Assembly: GCF_001665875.1 (NCBI RefSeq)
Contig: NZ_LZTA01000027.1
Location: 1-64,000 of the forward strand
DNA: 64,000 nt
DNA from: Mycobacterium sp. 852002-40037_SCH5390672
GTDB lineage: Bacteria; Actinomycetota; Actinomycetes; Mycobacteriales; Mycobacteriaceae
Direction: 5' to 3'
A program made the translations under genes and the position numbers. The notes beneath the pieces are model-generated. The model was not told the DNA's origin. It saw only the letters and a list, made by a program, of their open reading frames with translations, and searched no databases. Shown here in pieces: positions 1 to 10,078 of the stretch. How positions within the stretch are numbered: the stretch's first letter is position 1; the number at the start of each line of letters is the position of its first letter.

Positions 1-1031
1 TCGGGTTCGCTGAGTTGGTCGAGCGCCCAGCCAATATCGATGCGAGTTCGGCCCGAGTGCAGCTCCTCGCCGAGCCCGATTCTGCGCACCCCCTCGGCCA
101 ATGCAGACGCGCCCAGAACGACATCGGAGGCCACCTGCGGCCAGGTCGATACCGTGCGGTCGATCTCTAGCAGTGAGGCGGCCGTGCGGGGCGAAAGGCG
201 TTCTGCTTCAAGGTGACGCAGGATATGGGGCACCTTGTCGCGGCTGCTCATGCCGGGTAGGAGCCCGAGGTCCAGGTCGCCGAGTAGACCATGCAGAATC
301 GGGCGCTGAGGTTCTTGATCGAAACGCTCCACATCGACCAGTCCGCGATCACTGGTGGCCATCAACACCGGAATCCGGCGCGCGCGGGCGCCTTCCCGCA
401 GCACCGCCTTCATGTCCAGCGAATCGCATTCTTCGATGACGATGTCGAGCCCGTCCAGAAACGAGTCGACGCTATCGAATGTCAGCCCGGCGTCAAACAC
501 CTCGACCGGTAGGTACGGGTCGAGTTCGGCGATCCGGCGTGCCGCCACACAAGCTTTGTTGACACCGAGGTCGAACACGCTGGCAGGCACCCGATTCAGG
601 TTCGACAGCTCGAGGTGATCGAAGTCGGCCAGCCGGAGGCGGCCGCACAATCCCTGGGCGGCCAGGGTGTGCGCGATTACATGACCGACGCTGAGGCCGG
701 CTACGCCGATGCGCAGCGCGCCGAGGCGATCCTGTTCCGCCGGGGTGATGTTGTTGCGGTTGCGGTCCAGGCGTACCGCGCGGTATCCGCGCGGACCCAG
801 GATCACCACAACGGTGCGCCGCCAGGGATAGTAGGCCCATCGCGGGGGCTCGGCGAGGAGCTCACGATCCGGGCTGGGTCGAAGGCTGCCCAGATTGGCC
901 ACCTGTGCGTCGAGTCGGTCGATGAACTCCACGCTGGGATCGCCTTGGAGCCGCCGCAACACCGCGTCGTCGTCGGGCGCGTCGGCATCGAGAATCTGCG
1001 CGGAGTAAGCGGATACGGCGGCCTCATCCAT
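1..1031 (-). CDS. MoeY-like protein with ThiF/E1 domain (3' part beyond window)
   Basis: I read this frame directly from the minus strand. It opens with ATG at 1031 ([20 protein letters not shown]) and stays open to base 1, giving 343 codons with no stop, so the C-terminus lies outside the window. Residues about 100-260 form a ThiF/MoeB/E1-type nucleotide-binding fold. A degenerate glycine loop ([11 protein letters not shown]) is followed by a [12 protein letters not shown] segment, the acidic/arginine stretch that binds ATP in this family. No CxxC zinc motif is visible in the part present. Its architecture recalls the mycobacterial protein annotated MoeY, a ThiF domain followed by a nitroreductase-like half, but the second half cannot be checked here. 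An adenylating or FMN-linked role is inferred. The TetR gene ends 86 bp upstream on the same strand. Confidence 0.8.
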   Translation of the reverse strand, partial: MDEAAVSAYSAQILDADAPDDDAVLRRLQGDPSVEFIDRLDAQVANLGSLRPSPDRELLAEPPRWAYYPWRRTVVVILGPRGYRAVRLDRNRNNITPAEQDRLGALRIGVAGLSVGHVIAHTLAAQGLCGRLRLADFDHLELSNLNRVPASVFDLGVNKACVAARRIAELDPYLPVEVFDAGLTFDSVDSFLDGLDIVIEECDSLDMKAVLREGARARRIPVLMATSDRGLVDVERFDQEPQRPILHGLLGDLDLGLLPGMSSRDKVPHILRHLEAERLSPRTAASLLEIDRTVSTWPQVASDVVLGASALAEGVRRIGLGEELHSGRTRIDIGWALDQLSEP

Positions 1032-1116
1032 GGTGCTTCGTGTATAGCACCCGGACGGCAAGCCGGACCGGGTTTGACCCGGTTTCCGTCGCGCAACCTC
1101 AGCGTTGTCGGCGATC

Positions 1117-1803
1117 TCACACGCGGTGACGACTTGATCCCGGGGGTTCCGCTTCATCGAGGAATTGGCCATGCCGTATGAGGTTGGTGACGGCTGCATC
1201 CCAGCGTCGCAACTGCGGCTCGGTAAAGAACGACTCTCGCAGGTATAGCTCGATGTAGGGATGCAGAATGATCGCGCCGACACGCAGAATCAACGGGTTC
1301 AGCGCCGCCCAATCGGGATCGAGGTCGGGATGGGTCTTGCTTCGTCGGGAGAACTCGTCGCGCTGAGCTGTGCTGATGCCCAAAAGTCCGGTGAAGATGA
1401 CCGATCCGAATGCGCCGCCCTCGGCGAGCGCGCGCCCGAGGTAGGCCATCAGGTCGGGGCGTTCTGCCATCAATGAGGTCAGGCGGCGGCCGGCCTCGTC
1501 GAGCCCGTCGGCGGGTACGTCGGAAAGCGCCGTCGGTTCCAGCGCCTCGCCGACCACCTGCACCACGTACTGATTGACGGCGGCGGTGAGCGCCGCCTTG
1601 GTGCGGAAGTGGTGCTGCACCAGCCCGACTGACACCCCGGCGGCCTCGGCGATCGTGCGGAGCGACGTGGCGGCAATGCCGTGCGCGGCAAAGCAGCTCA
1701 GGGTGGCGTCGCGAATCCGATCCTTGGCCGTTGGCGCGACCGGCGGAGGCGGTTCGTAGGGGAACATCCGGCTGGATTCCATCGCTCGACAATACTTCCG
1801 CAC
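1117..1803 (-). CDS. TetR-family transcriptional regulator
   Basis: The protein has up to 228 residues. An N-terminal helix-turn-helix ([20 protein letters not shown]) is the canonical TetR DNA-binding motif, followed by a helical ligand-binding domain with no recognisable signature. The longest frame starts with GTG at 1803. ATG codons at 1782 and 1767 are equally plausible, and the 1782 start has GGAAG 12 nt upstream. A near-perfect inverted repeat (1805-1832) lies directly upstream and is the likely autoregulatory operator. The neighbours on the same strand are the MoeY-like gene downstream and a small membrane protein upstream. Either could be a target, but the ligand is unknown. Confidence 0.88.
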   Translation of the reverse strand: MRKYCRAMESSRMFPYEPPPPVAPTAKDRIRDATLSCFAAHGIAATSLRTIAEAAGVSVGLVQHHFRTKAALTAAVNQYVVQVVGEALEPTALSDVPADGLDEAGRRLTSLMAERPDLMAYLGRALAEGGAFGSVIFTGLLGISTAQRDEFSRRSKTHPDLDPDWAALNPLILRVGAIILHPYIELYLRESFFTEPQLRRWDAAVTNLIRHGQFLDEAEPPGSSRHRV

Positions 1804-1804
1804 C

Positions 1805-1832
1805 GTATGTCGATATACAACGATCGACTTAC
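1805..1832 (-). promoter_or_regulatory. Palindromic TetR-type operator over putative promoter
   Basis: GTATGTCGAT (1805-1814) and ATCGACTTAC (1823-1832) are inverted copies matching at 9 of 10 positions, separated by 8 bp. The spacer contains TATATC on the minus strand (1812-1817), a credible -10 hexamer. The site sits a few bases from the GTG and about 20 bp from the ATG start of the TetR gene. Autorepression is the simplest reading. No protein-DNA evidence exists here. Confidence 0.55.
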
Positions 1833-2107
1833 CTTATATACATATTGTTTTGCTGACAGTTCCTCGACCGACGGGGCGGAAGTCGGGGCGCGGCAAGTGA
1901 ATGCGACTTTCCCGCGGGGCAGTTTTAGCCGATGTCTTTGCGCAGCAATATCAATAGCCAAGCGCCGTGGTCGAGGTCAATTATCCCAGCACTATCGGAA
2001 CAGGAGGCGAGGACGCCTGGCGGCGGGTCGTCACCTTCTTTGATGCGCACCTCAGGTAGCCGTGCGCGTTCTTTTCGACGAAGGGTGTTCCCACGCAGAA
2101 GGTCCCG
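1833..2107. other. Intergenic region without a supported gene
   Basis: About 275 bp between the TetR operator and the stop of the small membrane protein. It is more AT-rich near 1833-1860 than its surroundings. I see no credible coding frame, hairpin with a T-run, or repeat in it. Confidence 0.5.
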
Positions 2108-2533
2108 TTACGTTACGGCCGACTGCCGGTCGAGATACCGAACCATCTGTTGCCAGTACACCAGCGTCAGCGCCATCTGCACCACCAGGGCGATCAGCGC
2201 CGGCCGTAGCCGATGCCGGCGCGCGGCGACTACCGCCACCAACGCGGCCGCCGACGTCGCCGCGCTGACCAACATCGCCGCATCGCGTGGCCGGTCGCTG
2301 ATCCACAGCTCTTCACCCAGCATCGCCCGCGTCGACCATGCGCGGTGATGCGCGGGCTTGCCGAAGACCACGGGATTCACGGCCAACCACAATGCAATCC
2401 ATACCGCATGGGCCCGTCGCCGCGTCCAGACCGGGACCAGGATAAGCGGCGTGCTGGCCCAACGACTCCATGCGCTGAACGGATGGCAGTGCCGCGCGAA
2501 GACTGCACGCCGAACGCGCGCAACGGATGACAC
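2108..2533 (-). CDS. Small integral membrane protein, function unknown
   Basis: 141 residues. The sequence has a conserved-looking HPFSAWSRWAS segment near the N-terminus and hydrophobic stretches at about 22-34, 43-56, 84-102 and 108-124, consistent with three or four membrane helices. The NPVVFGKP motif after the second hydrophobic stretch looks like a family signature, possibly DUF6653, but I cannot confirm that. The start lies 7 bp downstream of the esterase stop (2540), so the two are probably co-transcribed. No catalytic motif is visible. Confidence 0.7.
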   Translation of the reverse strand: MSSVARVRRAVFARHCHPFSAWSRWASTPLILVPVWTRRRAHAVWIALWLAVNPVVFGKPAHHRAWSTRAMLGEELWISDRPRDAAMLVSAATSAAALVAVVAARRHRLRPALIALVVQMALTLVYWQQMVRYLDRQSAVT

Positions 2534-2539
2534 CGCGCG

Positions 2540-4024
2540 CTACCGCTTGGCGGTGTTGGAACGTTCGGCCGGCACGACCACCGGGGTGCCGGCGGCAGGC
2601 GCGGAGGCGGTGGGCAACGGTGTCCGCGGGATTCCCGGCGTGCCCAGCTCCCCGGCCAGCCAGGGCAACGAGGTCGCGAACACGCGATCCGCGAATGGCC
2701 AATCGTGCCTGCCGGGCTGCGGAACCACCGCGCAGTCGATTCCGTTGGAGCGGCTGAGCGCACACAGAGAGTAGGCGGCCGCGGTCTGATTGCCGGGGTT
2801 GGCGGCCGCGTCGCGTGCGGCGAGACGGATGGCGCCGCTGTCGGTGAGCTGGACGTCACGGCGTGGCGCGGGCGGGCCGTCGGACGAGATCGCGAACCAG
2901 CCCGCCACGTCGCGGTAGTGGCCGTGCCGGTTGATCACCGTGGTCGGATCGAATGCCGCCCAGGCGTCGGCATTTCCGCCGAACAGCCTGGCGATGGTTT
3001 GGGCCTTGTTGCCGGCGTTCGGAAAGAAATCACCGGCCACGTCGACGAACGCGCTGAACAGCTCGGGGTGCATGACGGTCAAATCCACGGCGCAGGTTCC
3101 GCCCATGGACCAGCCCGCGACACCCCAGTTGGACCGGTGGGCGCTGACCCCAAAAGTCGAAATCATGAACGGCACAACGTCTTTGGTCAGGTGATCGGCC
3201 GCATTGCCCCGAACCCCGTTGACGCATTCGGTGTCGTTGTTGAACGCGCCGCCGGAATCCACAAACACCAGCACCGGAGCCTTGCCGTCGTGCGCGGCCG
3301 CGAAGTCGTCGATCGTCTTGACCGCATTGCCCGCTCGCGTCCAGTCCGCCGGCGTGTTGAACTGGCCACCGATCATCATCACCGTCGGCAGCGGTGGAGG
3401 AGGAGTGGTCGCGAACCATTCGGGCGGCAGGTAGACCAGCTCACCACGGTGTTTGAAGTGTGATCCGTCCGAGGGGATCGCCACCGGCACGACGGTGCCG
3501 TGCGGTGGTCGGGTTCCCTTGGCGGCCATCGCGGTAACGGTGGCCTGATCGGTCTGATCGGGCAGCGGGCCGGACGTCAGCTGGCTCCACGCGGACTGCA
3601 CGGTGGGGAAGTAGCCAACCCAGAGGTTGAGCACCAGCGCCGCGCTCAGCAAGCACAGGGGCACGGCCAGCACCGCGGCGCCACGCCGCCAGCGGCGCGC
3701 GGTACGCCAGCCCAGGACCAGCACCGCCGCCGCCGTGCCCGTCAGCGTGATCCAGAGCCACAGCGCCGCCGGCGCGGGGTCATCGGAGAGCCCGCGGTCC
3801 ACGATGTACCAGTGCGTCAGGTAGGCCGCGACCCCACCGGCCAGCGCGGCCACCGGCATCCACACGGTGCGCCAGCGGCGCGATCGCCAGCCGACCGCGA
3901 GCATCAGCACAACCGCGGCAAGCACCTGGATCGTCGTCGGCACCCAGCCATGCATCAGCGAGGTGTGGCTACTTGCCAGGAACTGCGCGGGAGCGCCGTC
4001 CGTCGGGGTTGTCACGTGACCCAT
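2540..4024 (-). CDS. Membrane-anchored esterase of the Rv1639c type
   Basis: About 494 residues. The N-terminal ~150 residues contain four hydrophobic helices (the first is TTIQVLAAVVLMLAVGW). They are followed by an extracytoplasmic alpha/beta-hydrolase of the esterase-D/antigen-85-like class. The nucleophile elbow is GWSMGGTCAVDL, and the likely catalytic histidine lies in QPGRHDWPF near the C-terminus. The longest frame begins with TTG at 4054. I prefer ATG at 4024 (MGHVTTPTDG), which has GGA 5 nt upstream and gives a length close to the roughly 489 residues I recall for Rv1639c. The gene lies 77 bp downstream of lysX on the same strand, which suggests a link to envelope lipid modification. 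The substrate is unknown. Confidence 0.85.
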   Translation of the reverse strand: MGHVTTPTDGAPAQFLASSHTSLMHGWVPTTIQVLAAVVLMLAVGWRSRRWRTVWMPVAALAGGVAAYLTHWYIVDRGLSDDPAPAALWLWITLTGTAAAVLVLGWRTARRWRRGAAVLAVPLCLLSAALVLNLWVGYFPTVQSAWSQLTSGPLPDQTDQATVTAMAAKGTRPPHGTVVPVAIPSDGSHFKHRGELVYLPPEWFATTPPPPLPTVMMIGGQFNTPADWTRAGNAVKTIDDFAAAHDGKAPVLVFVDSGGAFNNDTECVNGVRGNAADHLTKDVVPFMISTFGVSAHRSNWGVAGWSMGGTCAVDLTVMHPELFSAFVDVAGDFFPNAGNKAQTIARLFGGNADAWAAFDPTTVINRHGHYRDVAGWFAISSDGPPAPRRDVQLTDSGAIRLAARDAAANPGNQTAAAYSLCALSRSNGIDCAVVPQPGRHDWPFADRVFATSLPWLAGELGTPGIPRTPLPTASAPAAGTPVVVPAERSNTAKR

Positions 4025-4100
4025 TGTGATCCATTGGTAACCGGCCTGGAACAAATTTACCGAATGTTCGCTCTGGGCTCTCTGGACGTTCGGGGCTGCC

Positions 4101-7100
4101 CTAATGCGGTTTGGCCAGCGGAAATGGCAATGTCTCGCGGATACTGCGGCCCGTTATGAGCATGACGAGCCGATCGACGCCCATTCCCAGCCCGCCGGTG
4201 GGCGGCATCGCGTATTCCATCGCCTGCAGGAAGTCCTCATCGAGCTCCATCGCCTCGGGATCCCCGCCGGCAGCTAACAGCGACTGCTCCTGCAGGCGGC
4301 GGCGCTGCTCGACCGGATCGGTGAGCTCGCTGTAGGCGGTGGCCAGCTCGACCCCCCAGGCCACCAGGTCCCACCGCTCGGCGACACCCGGTTGGGTGCG
4401 GTGCGGCCGCGTCAGCGGCGACACCGACGTCGGGAAGTCGATATAGAACGTCGGCTCCTCGGTCCGGTCCTCGACCAGGTGCTCATACAGTTCCAGCACC
4501 ACCGCGCCGGCATCCCAGTGCGCCCGATAGGGGATGCGCGCGGCATCGGACAGCTTGCGCAGGGTGGACAACGACGTGGCCGGGTCGACGCGCTCGCCGA
4601 GCGCTTCGGATACGGCGTCGTAGACGGTCTTGACCGCCCAGACCCCGGATATGTCGACAGGTTCCAGCCGGCCGTCGGTCCCGCCGGCGCCGTGCCGCAT
4701 CACGATCTGCTCGCCGTGCGCGGCCTCGGCGGCGTTCTGGATGAGCTCACGGCATCCGTCGATCCACACCTTGTAGTCGGCGTGTGCCTGGTAGGCCTCC
4801 AGCAAGGTGAACTCCGGGTTGTGGCTGAAGTCGACACCCTCGTTGCGAAACGCCCGCCCCAATTCGAAGACTCGCTCCACGCCGCCGACGCACAACCGCT
4901 TCAGGTAGAGCTCCGGTGCGATGCGCAGGAACAGGTCCAGGTCGTAGGTGTTGATGTGCGTGACGAAGGGGCGGGCGGTGGCTCCGCCGTGGATCTGTTG
5001 CAGGATCGGGGTCTCGACCTCGATGAACTCCTTGGCGAACAGCGTCTGCCTGACCGAGCGCAACACGTCGCTGCGCGCCCTGATCAATTCGCGCGACTCG
5101 GGATTGACGGCCAGGTCGACGTAGCGGGTCCGCACCCGCGCCTCGGGATCGGTCAGCCCCTTCCACTTATTCGGCAACGGCCGCAGGCACTTCCCGATCA
5201 TCCGCCAGTCGGCGACGATCAGCGAGCGGGTTCCCTTCTTGGAAAAGCCCATGTGCCCGGACACCTCGACCAGGTCGCCCAGGTCGATGGCCGCGGTGAA
5301 GTCGGCGGTCCGTCCCTGGTGCAGCTGCGAATTGTCCAGCAGCACTTGCATTTGACCCGACCAGTCACGCAGGTCGGCGAACAGCACCCCGCCGTAGTCG
5401 CGGATCCGCAGGATCCGTCCCGCCACCGTCACGCTTTCCTGATCGTCGGCGTCCAGGGCGCGGACGATCGTGTGGGTGGGCGGGGATCCCACCGGGTAGG
5501 CGTCAACACCGTGGTGCTGCAGGGCTTTCAGCTTGGACAGGCGCACCCGGACTTGTTCGGGCAGACGAGACCTGGACTCTTCCTCGTCTGCGGACTGCCC
5601 GCGTTCCCGCAGTCCGCTGACGTCCGGCGCGCTGCCGTCGTGATGTAGCAGCCCGGATTCCGCGAGTCGTTGCGGGACCGCGGGATAGTGGCCGGTGTGC
5701 GTCTTGCGCCGGCCGAACGGCAACACCAGGAATCCCTCGGCCAGGGCCGAAGCGACGCCGACCCGCGGAATAAGGCGGGCGTCCTCATAACAGGCGTAAC
5801 GCGGCACCCAATCGGGTTGGTACTTCATGTTGGAGCGGTACAGGGTCTCCAACTGCCACCACCGCGAGAAGAACAGCAACAGCCCCCGCCACAGCCGGGC
5901 GACGGGCCCGGCGCCGAGCTGGGCACCCTGTTCGAATGCCGAGCGGAACATCGCGAAGTTCAGTGAAATACGGGTGATGCCAAGGGTTTCGCCGTTGAGC
6001 GCCAGCTCGCTGACCATCAGCTCGATGGTGCCGTTGGGGGACTGCGGCGAACGGCGCATCAAGTCCAGGGAAACACCGGTGGTTCCCCACGGAACCAGCG
6101 ACAGCATCGCCACGACGCTGTCGTCGCGGTCCAGCGCTTCGACCAGCAGGCAGTCGCCGTCGGCGGGGTCGCCGAGCCGGCCCAGCGCCATGGAGAAGCC
6201 GCGCTCGGTCTGGGTATCCCGCCAGGCGTCGGCACGGGCGACGGTGTCCGCCATCGCTTCGGCGGTGATATCGCGGTGCCGCCGGATCCGCACGGTCAGT
6301 CCCGCCCGGCGGGCCCGGGTCACGGCCTGGCGGACGCCACGCATATCGGGGCCGGAGAGCTTGAAATCGGAGGTACGCAGAATGGCTTCGTCACCGAGCT
6401 CGAGCGCGTTCAGACCGCCTTCGCGATAGGCCCGCGCTCCCTGGGTGCTGGCGCCCATCACACCGGGGGCCCAGCCGTAGGTTTGGCACAGACCCAGCCA
6501 GGCGTCGACGGCCTGCGGCCACGCCCTGGGATCACCGATCGGGTCACCGCTGGCCAGGCAGACGCCGATTTCGACCCGGTAGGTGATGGCCGCGCGCCCG
6601 GTTTGGGCGAAGACCACCGACTTGTCGCGGCGGGTGGCGAAGTAACCCAGGGAGTCGTTCTTGCCGTACAACTCGAGCAGCCCGCGGATGGCGGATTCGT
6701 CCTCACCGGTCAGCGCGTTCTCCGCGCGCTGGGATTGGAACAGCACGATCGTCGCCAAGATCAGTGCCAGCGCACCGAACAACCCGAAGATCGCGTTGAG
6801 GAAGACGTGCGGCCGGCCGGTGAACAGGTCCGGATCCGCGAGCGCGAATCCGACCACCCGGTTGGCCACGTACGGCAGCCGGTCCTGGCGGGCGAGCGTT
6901 CCGGGGAACAACTCCACCAGACCCCAGGACAGCAGGATCCCCACCACGTCCCCGGCCACCAACACCGCGGCCGCCTTGACCAGGGCGCCCTTGCGGACCT
7001 TGGCCCAGAACTCGCGGTAGGCCAGCACCAGCAGGACGATCGCGACGATGTGTATGGCGAAGCCGAGGTTCTCGCCGAAGATCTCGGCGGCGGTGTTGTC

Positions 7101-7529
7101 GCCCGCGGCGATGTCGGCGGCGTTCAGCGCGGCGGCCAGAATCATGTTGGCCAGCAACAGCAGCCAGGCGATGCGCTTACGGGCGGTCAGGGCCGCGGCC
7201 AGCAAAGCCAGGACGAACGACCACGCGATGCTGGTGTCCGGGAAGTTGAACAGGTAATCGTTGATGAACTCGCGCGGGACCTTGATCAGGTACCTGATCA
7301 GCGGGGACACGCTGCCCAGCAGTGACACGGTGGCGATGACGCCCACGGTCCACCCGGCCGCTGCCGGCACCCAGCGATACCGCGAGTTCGTCCGGCCGCG
7401 AGGCCCCAAACGCGGCCCCGAACGAGGACCCGAACCAGGCGTAGCGAGTGTCACAGACCGCGAGGATATGCCCTCAATCCGTGAAAAGCTTGTCGAAGCG
7501 CTAAGAGTGGCGGGCACGAGTTTGGACAT
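4101..7529 (-). CDS. lysX: LysX: lysyl-tRNA synthetase fused to MprF-type lysyl-phosphatidylglycerol synthase
   Basis: A bifunctional 1142-residue protein that charges tRNA-Lys and transfers lysine to phosphatidylglycerol, lowering membrane negative charge and conferring resistance to cationic peptides. Residues about 56-265 hold six membrane helices. About 280-600 are the DUF2156 acyltransferase-like domain of MprF. About 650-1142 are a class II LysRS with an OB-fold ([18 protein letters not shown]). LysRS motif 2 is RAFRNEG with HNPEFT, and motif 3 is [17 protein letters not shown]. The ATG at 7529 gives a length close to the roughly 1172 residues annotated in M. tuberculosis. A longer start reaching into the infC leader, as I remember that annotation, is impossible here because a stop codon interrupts the frame at 7607. 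A GTG at VTLATPG (residue 26) is another possible start. Confidence 0.96.
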   Translation of the reverse strand: MSKLVPATLSASTSFSRIEGISSRSVTLATPGSGPRSGPRLGPRGRTNSRYRWVPAAAGWTVGVIATVSLLGSVSPLIRYLIKVPREFINDYLFNFPDTSIAWSFVLALLAAALTARKRIAWLLLLANMILAAALNAADIAAGDNTAAEIFGENLGFAIHIVAIVLLVLAYREFWAKVRKGALVKAAAVLVAGDVVGILLSWGLVELFPGTLARQDRLPYVANRVVGFALADPDLFTGRPHVFLNAIFGLFGALALILATIVLFQSQRAENALTGEDESAIRGLLELYGKNDSLGYFATRRDKSVVFAQTGRAAITYRVEIGVCLASGDPIGDPRAWPQAVDAWLGLCQTYGWAPGVMGASTQGARAYREGGLNALELGDEAILRTSDFKLSGPDMRGVRQAVTRARRAGLTVRIRRHRDITAEAMADTVARADAWRDTQTERGFSMALGRLGDPADGDCLLVEALDRDDSVVAMLSLVPWGTTGVSLDLMRRSPQSPNGTIELMVSELALNGETLGITRISLNFAMFRSAFEQGAQLGAGPVARLWRGLLLFFSRWWQLETLYRSNMKYQPDWVPRYACYEDARLIPRVGVASALAEGFLVLPFGRRKTHTGHYPAVPQRLAESGLLHHDGSAPDVSGLRERGQSADEEESRSRLPEQVRVRLSKLKALQHHGVDAYPVGSPPTHTIVRALDADDQESVTVAGRILRIRDYGGVLFADLRDWSGQMQVLLDNSQLHQGRTADFTAAIDLGDLVEVSGHMGFSKKGTRSLIVADWRMIGKCLRPLPNKWKGLTDPEARVRTRYVDLAVNPESRELIRARSDVLRSVRQTLFAKEFIEVETPILQQIHGGATARPFVTHINTYDLDLFLRIAPELYLKRLCVGGVERVFELGRAFRNEGVDFSHNPEFTLLEAYQAHADYKVWIDGCRELIQNAAEAAHGEQIVMRHGAGGTDGRLEPVDISGVWAVKTVYDAVSEALGERVDPATSLSTLRKLSDAARIPYRAHWDAGAVVLELYEHLVEDRTEEPTFYIDFPTSVSPLTRPHRTQPGVAERWDLVAWGVELATAYSELTDPVEQRRRLQEQSLLAAGGDPEAMELDEDFLQAMEYAMPPTGGLGMGVDRLVMLITGRSIRETLPFPLAKPH

Positions 7530-7599
7530 GTTTTCGGGCCGGGTTGAAGCCGGTTGCAGCGCGGTCGTCCGGCCGAAGTGCTAAAAGCCACCTCAAGGC

Positions 7600-7608
7600 T
7601 GCTAAACT
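7600..7608 (+). promoter_or_regulatory. Putative extended -10 promoter of the infC operon
   Basis: TG (7600-7601), one base, then TAAACT (7603-7608) fits the extended -10 pattern TGnTAnnnT that often replaces a good -35 in mycobacteria. No strong -35 is seen. A start near 7615 would give a leader of about 300 nt before infC. lysX begins in the opposite direction 71 bp away. Confidence 0.5.
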
Positions 7609-7731
7609 AGCGCCTGCGACCATCCCGGCGAATGCCAGGAACAGTTAAGTGGAGTCCCACTCCCACCGCGAGCCGATGAAATCCCGTTGCGGATCTTCCC
7701 AGGTTCAGTGGTCCGGTCACAGGCATCGCGT

Positions 7732-7782
7732 ATGCCTGTTCCGCGAGCAACGCGGGCGGCTCGAGTAGTTTTCCTGCCGTGA
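7732..7782 (+). CDS. Possible 16-residue leader peptide in the infC leader
   Basis: ATG at 7732 opens MPVPRATRAARVVFLP and the frame ends with TGA at 7780-7782, 14 nt before the terminator stem. The start codon lies in the 3' arm of the AGGCAT hairpin and the Shine-Dalgarno match (AGG) is weak. The arginine-rich content (3 of 16) and position fit a translated attenuation switch. Short frames arise by chance, so this is tentative. Confidence 0.25.
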   Translation: MPVPRATRAARVVFLP

Positions 7783-7796
7783 TCGGTCGGCATTGG

Positions 7797-7820
7797 GCCC
7801 TGCTTGTGCAGGGCTTTTTT
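7797..7820 (+). terminator. Intrinsic terminator inside the infC leader
   Basis: A perfect 7-bp stem, GCCCTGC (7797-7803) and GCAGGGC (7808-7814), closes a TTGT loop and is followed by six T residues (7815-7820). This is an unusually canonical Rho-independent terminator for a mycobacterium. It lies upstream of infC rather than behind a gene, the arrangement expected of an attenuator. Confidence 0.85.
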
Positions 7821-7915
7821 GCTAGTGGTGTGGTGTCTCCGCCGCTGCTTCCCGGACCGACCCAGGCAACTGGTTGTGACCGCAGGACATAGAGAAGCCC
7901 AACAAGGGAGGCCCC

Positions 7916-8524
<609 letters not shown>

Positions 8525-8593
8525 CCTAACGGAAACTCCCGAGAGCTCGAGTACTGCACAGAGCGCTCGAGCACTTCACAGAACAGAGGAAAC

Positions 8594-8788
8594 ATGCCCA
8601 AAGCCAAGACCCACAGCGGGGCGTCAAAGCGGTTCCGACGCACCGGAACCGGCAAGATCGTTCGTCAGCAGGCCAACCGCCGGCATCTGCTCGAACACAA
8701 GCCGACGAAACGAACCCGGCGCCTCGACGGCCGGACCGCGGTGTCGGCCAACGACACCAAGCGAGTTAACAGCCTGCTGAACGGCTGA
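8594..8788 (+). CDS. rpmI: 50S ribosomal protein L35
   Basis: 64 residues, the normal L35 length, beginning [20 protein letters not shown] and rich in basic residues throughout ([16 protein letters not shown]). The ATG at 8594 has AGAGGAAAC directly upstream. It lies 69 bp after infC and 80 bp before rplT in the universal infC-rpmI-rplT order. Confidence 0.98.
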   Translation: MPKAKTHSGASKRFRRTGTGKIVRQQANRRHLLEHKPTKRTRRLDGRTAVSANDTKRVNSLLNG

Positions 8789-8868
8789 CCACCGCGTCGG
8801 CCAGACCCGCAGCGCGAGCTGGCACGGCAACCCCACCAACTAATCTTGAACGAGAGTAGGAACATCCA

Positions 8869-9264
8869 ATGGCACGCGTGAAGCGGGCGGTCAACGCCCA
8901 CAAGAAGAGGCGCAGCATCCTGAAGGCCTCGAAGGGCTATCGCGGCCAGCGATCCCGGCTCTACCGCAAGGCCAAAGAGCAGCAACTTCATTCACTGAAC
9001 TACGCCTACCGCGACCGTCGTGCGCGCAAGGGCGAGTTCCGCAAACTGTGGATTTCACGGATCAACGCGGCGGCGCGCGCCAACGACATCACCTACAACC
9101 GGCTGATCCAGGGCCTCAAGGCCGCCGGGGTGGAAGTGGACCGAAAGAACCTGTCCGACATCGCGATCGCCGACCCGGCCGCCTTCACGGCGCTGGTTGA
9201 CATCGCGCGGGCGGCACTGCCCGAGGATGTCAATGCTCCCTCCGATTCGGGAGAAGCGGCCTAA
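8869..9264 (+). CDS. rplT: 50S ribosomal protein L20
   Basis: 131 residues. [20 protein letters not shown] and the following [14 protein letters not shown] match L20, an early 23S rRNA-binding assembly protein and, in some bacteria, the translational repressor of this operon. The C-terminal ~12 residues ([13 protein letters not shown]) are the variable mycobacterial tail. AGAGTAGGAAC precedes the ATG. Confidence 0.98.
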   Translation: MARVKRAVNAHKKRRSILKASKGYRGQRSRLYRKAKEQQLHSLNYAYRDRRARKGEFRKLWISRINAAARANDITYNRLIQGLKAAGVEVDRKNLSDIAIADPAAFTALVDIARAALPEDVNAPSDSGEAA

Positions 9265-9277
9265 CCCGCGACGGCAG

Positions 9278-10078
9278 GTGCTGACCGAACGTTCGGCCAG
9301 GGTCGCTGCGGCGGTCAAGTTGCATCGCCACGTCGGCCGCCGGCGGGCAGGCCGATTCCTGGCCGAAGGCCCTAACCTCGTCGAGGCCGCCGCCCGCCGC
9401 GGCTTGGTACGCGACGTCTTCGTCACCGAAGTCGCCCAGCAGCGTCATGCGTCGCTGCTGGCGACTTTGGATTGCGCGCAATGCCCGGTCCACCCGGTCA
9501 CCGAGCGCGCGGCAAAAGCGCTGTCCGACACCGTCACCCCGGCGGGACTGGTCGCCGTGTGCGAAACGCCGGCGACGCAACTTTCCGACGTGCTCACCGG
9601 CACGCCTGCGCTGGTCGCAGTCGCCGTCGACATCAGCGAGCCGGGCAACGCGGGCACCCTCATTCGCCTCGCCGACGCCATGGGCGCGGCCGGCGTGATC
9701 CTCGGCGGCCACAGCGTCGACCCGTACAACGGCAAGTGCCTGCGCGCGTCGGCCGGCAGCATCTTCTCGGTCCCGGTCGTCGTCGCCCCGGATACCCGCG
9801 CCGCGGTCGAAGCAGTGCGTGCCGCGGGACTGCAGGTGCTCGCCACCACCGTGGACGGCGAGACGCGGCTCGACGAGGCCACCGAACTGCTCGGCACGCC
9901 GACGGCATGGCTGTTCGGGCCCGAATCACACGGTCTGCCAATCGAAATCGCAACGGCGGCCGACCACCGGATGCGCATCCCGATGGCCGGCGGTGCGGAG
10001 AGCCTCAATGTGGCGTCGGCCGCGGCCATCTGTCTGTATCAGAGCGCGCGGGCGCTGAGCCTGCCTACGCGGCCTTAG
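9278..10078 (+). CDS. tsnR: TrmH-type (SPOUT) 2'-O-ribose rRNA methyltransferase
   Basis: 266 residues from GTG at 9278 (LTERSARVAAAVKLHRHVGR), 14 bp after rplT. The long frame opens earlier at 9197 but would overlap rplT. An N-terminal RNA-binding (SpoU substrate-binding) domain, about 1-110, includes GRFLAEGPNLVEAAARRG. It is followed by the knotted SpoU domain with SAM-binding motifs SEPGNAGTLIRLADAMGA, LFGPESHGLP and AGGAESLNVASAAAICLYQ. The family modifies rRNA or tRNA ribose. The thiostrepton-resistance name is historical and the actual target here is unproven. The 3' end overlaps the convergent DUF2236 gene by 14 bp. Confidence 0.93.
   Translation: MLTERSARVAAAVKLHRHVGRRRAGRFLAEGPNLVEAAARRGLVRDVFVTEVAQQRHASLLATLDCAQCPVHPVTERAAKALSDTVTPAGLVAVCETPATQLSDVLTGTPALVAVAVDISEPGNAGTLIRLADAMGAAGVILGGHSVDPYNGKCLRASAGSIFSVPVVVAPDTRAAVEAVRAAGLQVLATTVDGETRLDEATELLGTPTAWLFGPESHGLPIEIATAADHRMRIPMAGGAESLNVASAAAICLYQSARALSLPTRP

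Larger units (their letters stand above)
7615..7915 (+). promoter_or_regulatory. Structured infC-rpmI-rplT leader, candidate attenuator
   Basis: This 300-nt leader holds no long gene but several stem-loops: GGAGT/ACTCC near 7650, a perfect AGGCAT-CGCGT-ATGCCT (7721-7737), CGAGC/GCTCG near 7742-7765 and TGCCG/CGGCA (7775-7792). It ends with a strong intrinsic terminator (7797-7820) about 95 nt before the infC start. A 16-codon frame (7732-7782) stops just ahead of the terminator. In other bacteria this operon is autoregulated through L20 or IF3. A leader terminator in the same place suggests transcription attenuation here too. The effector is unknown. Confidence 0.6.
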
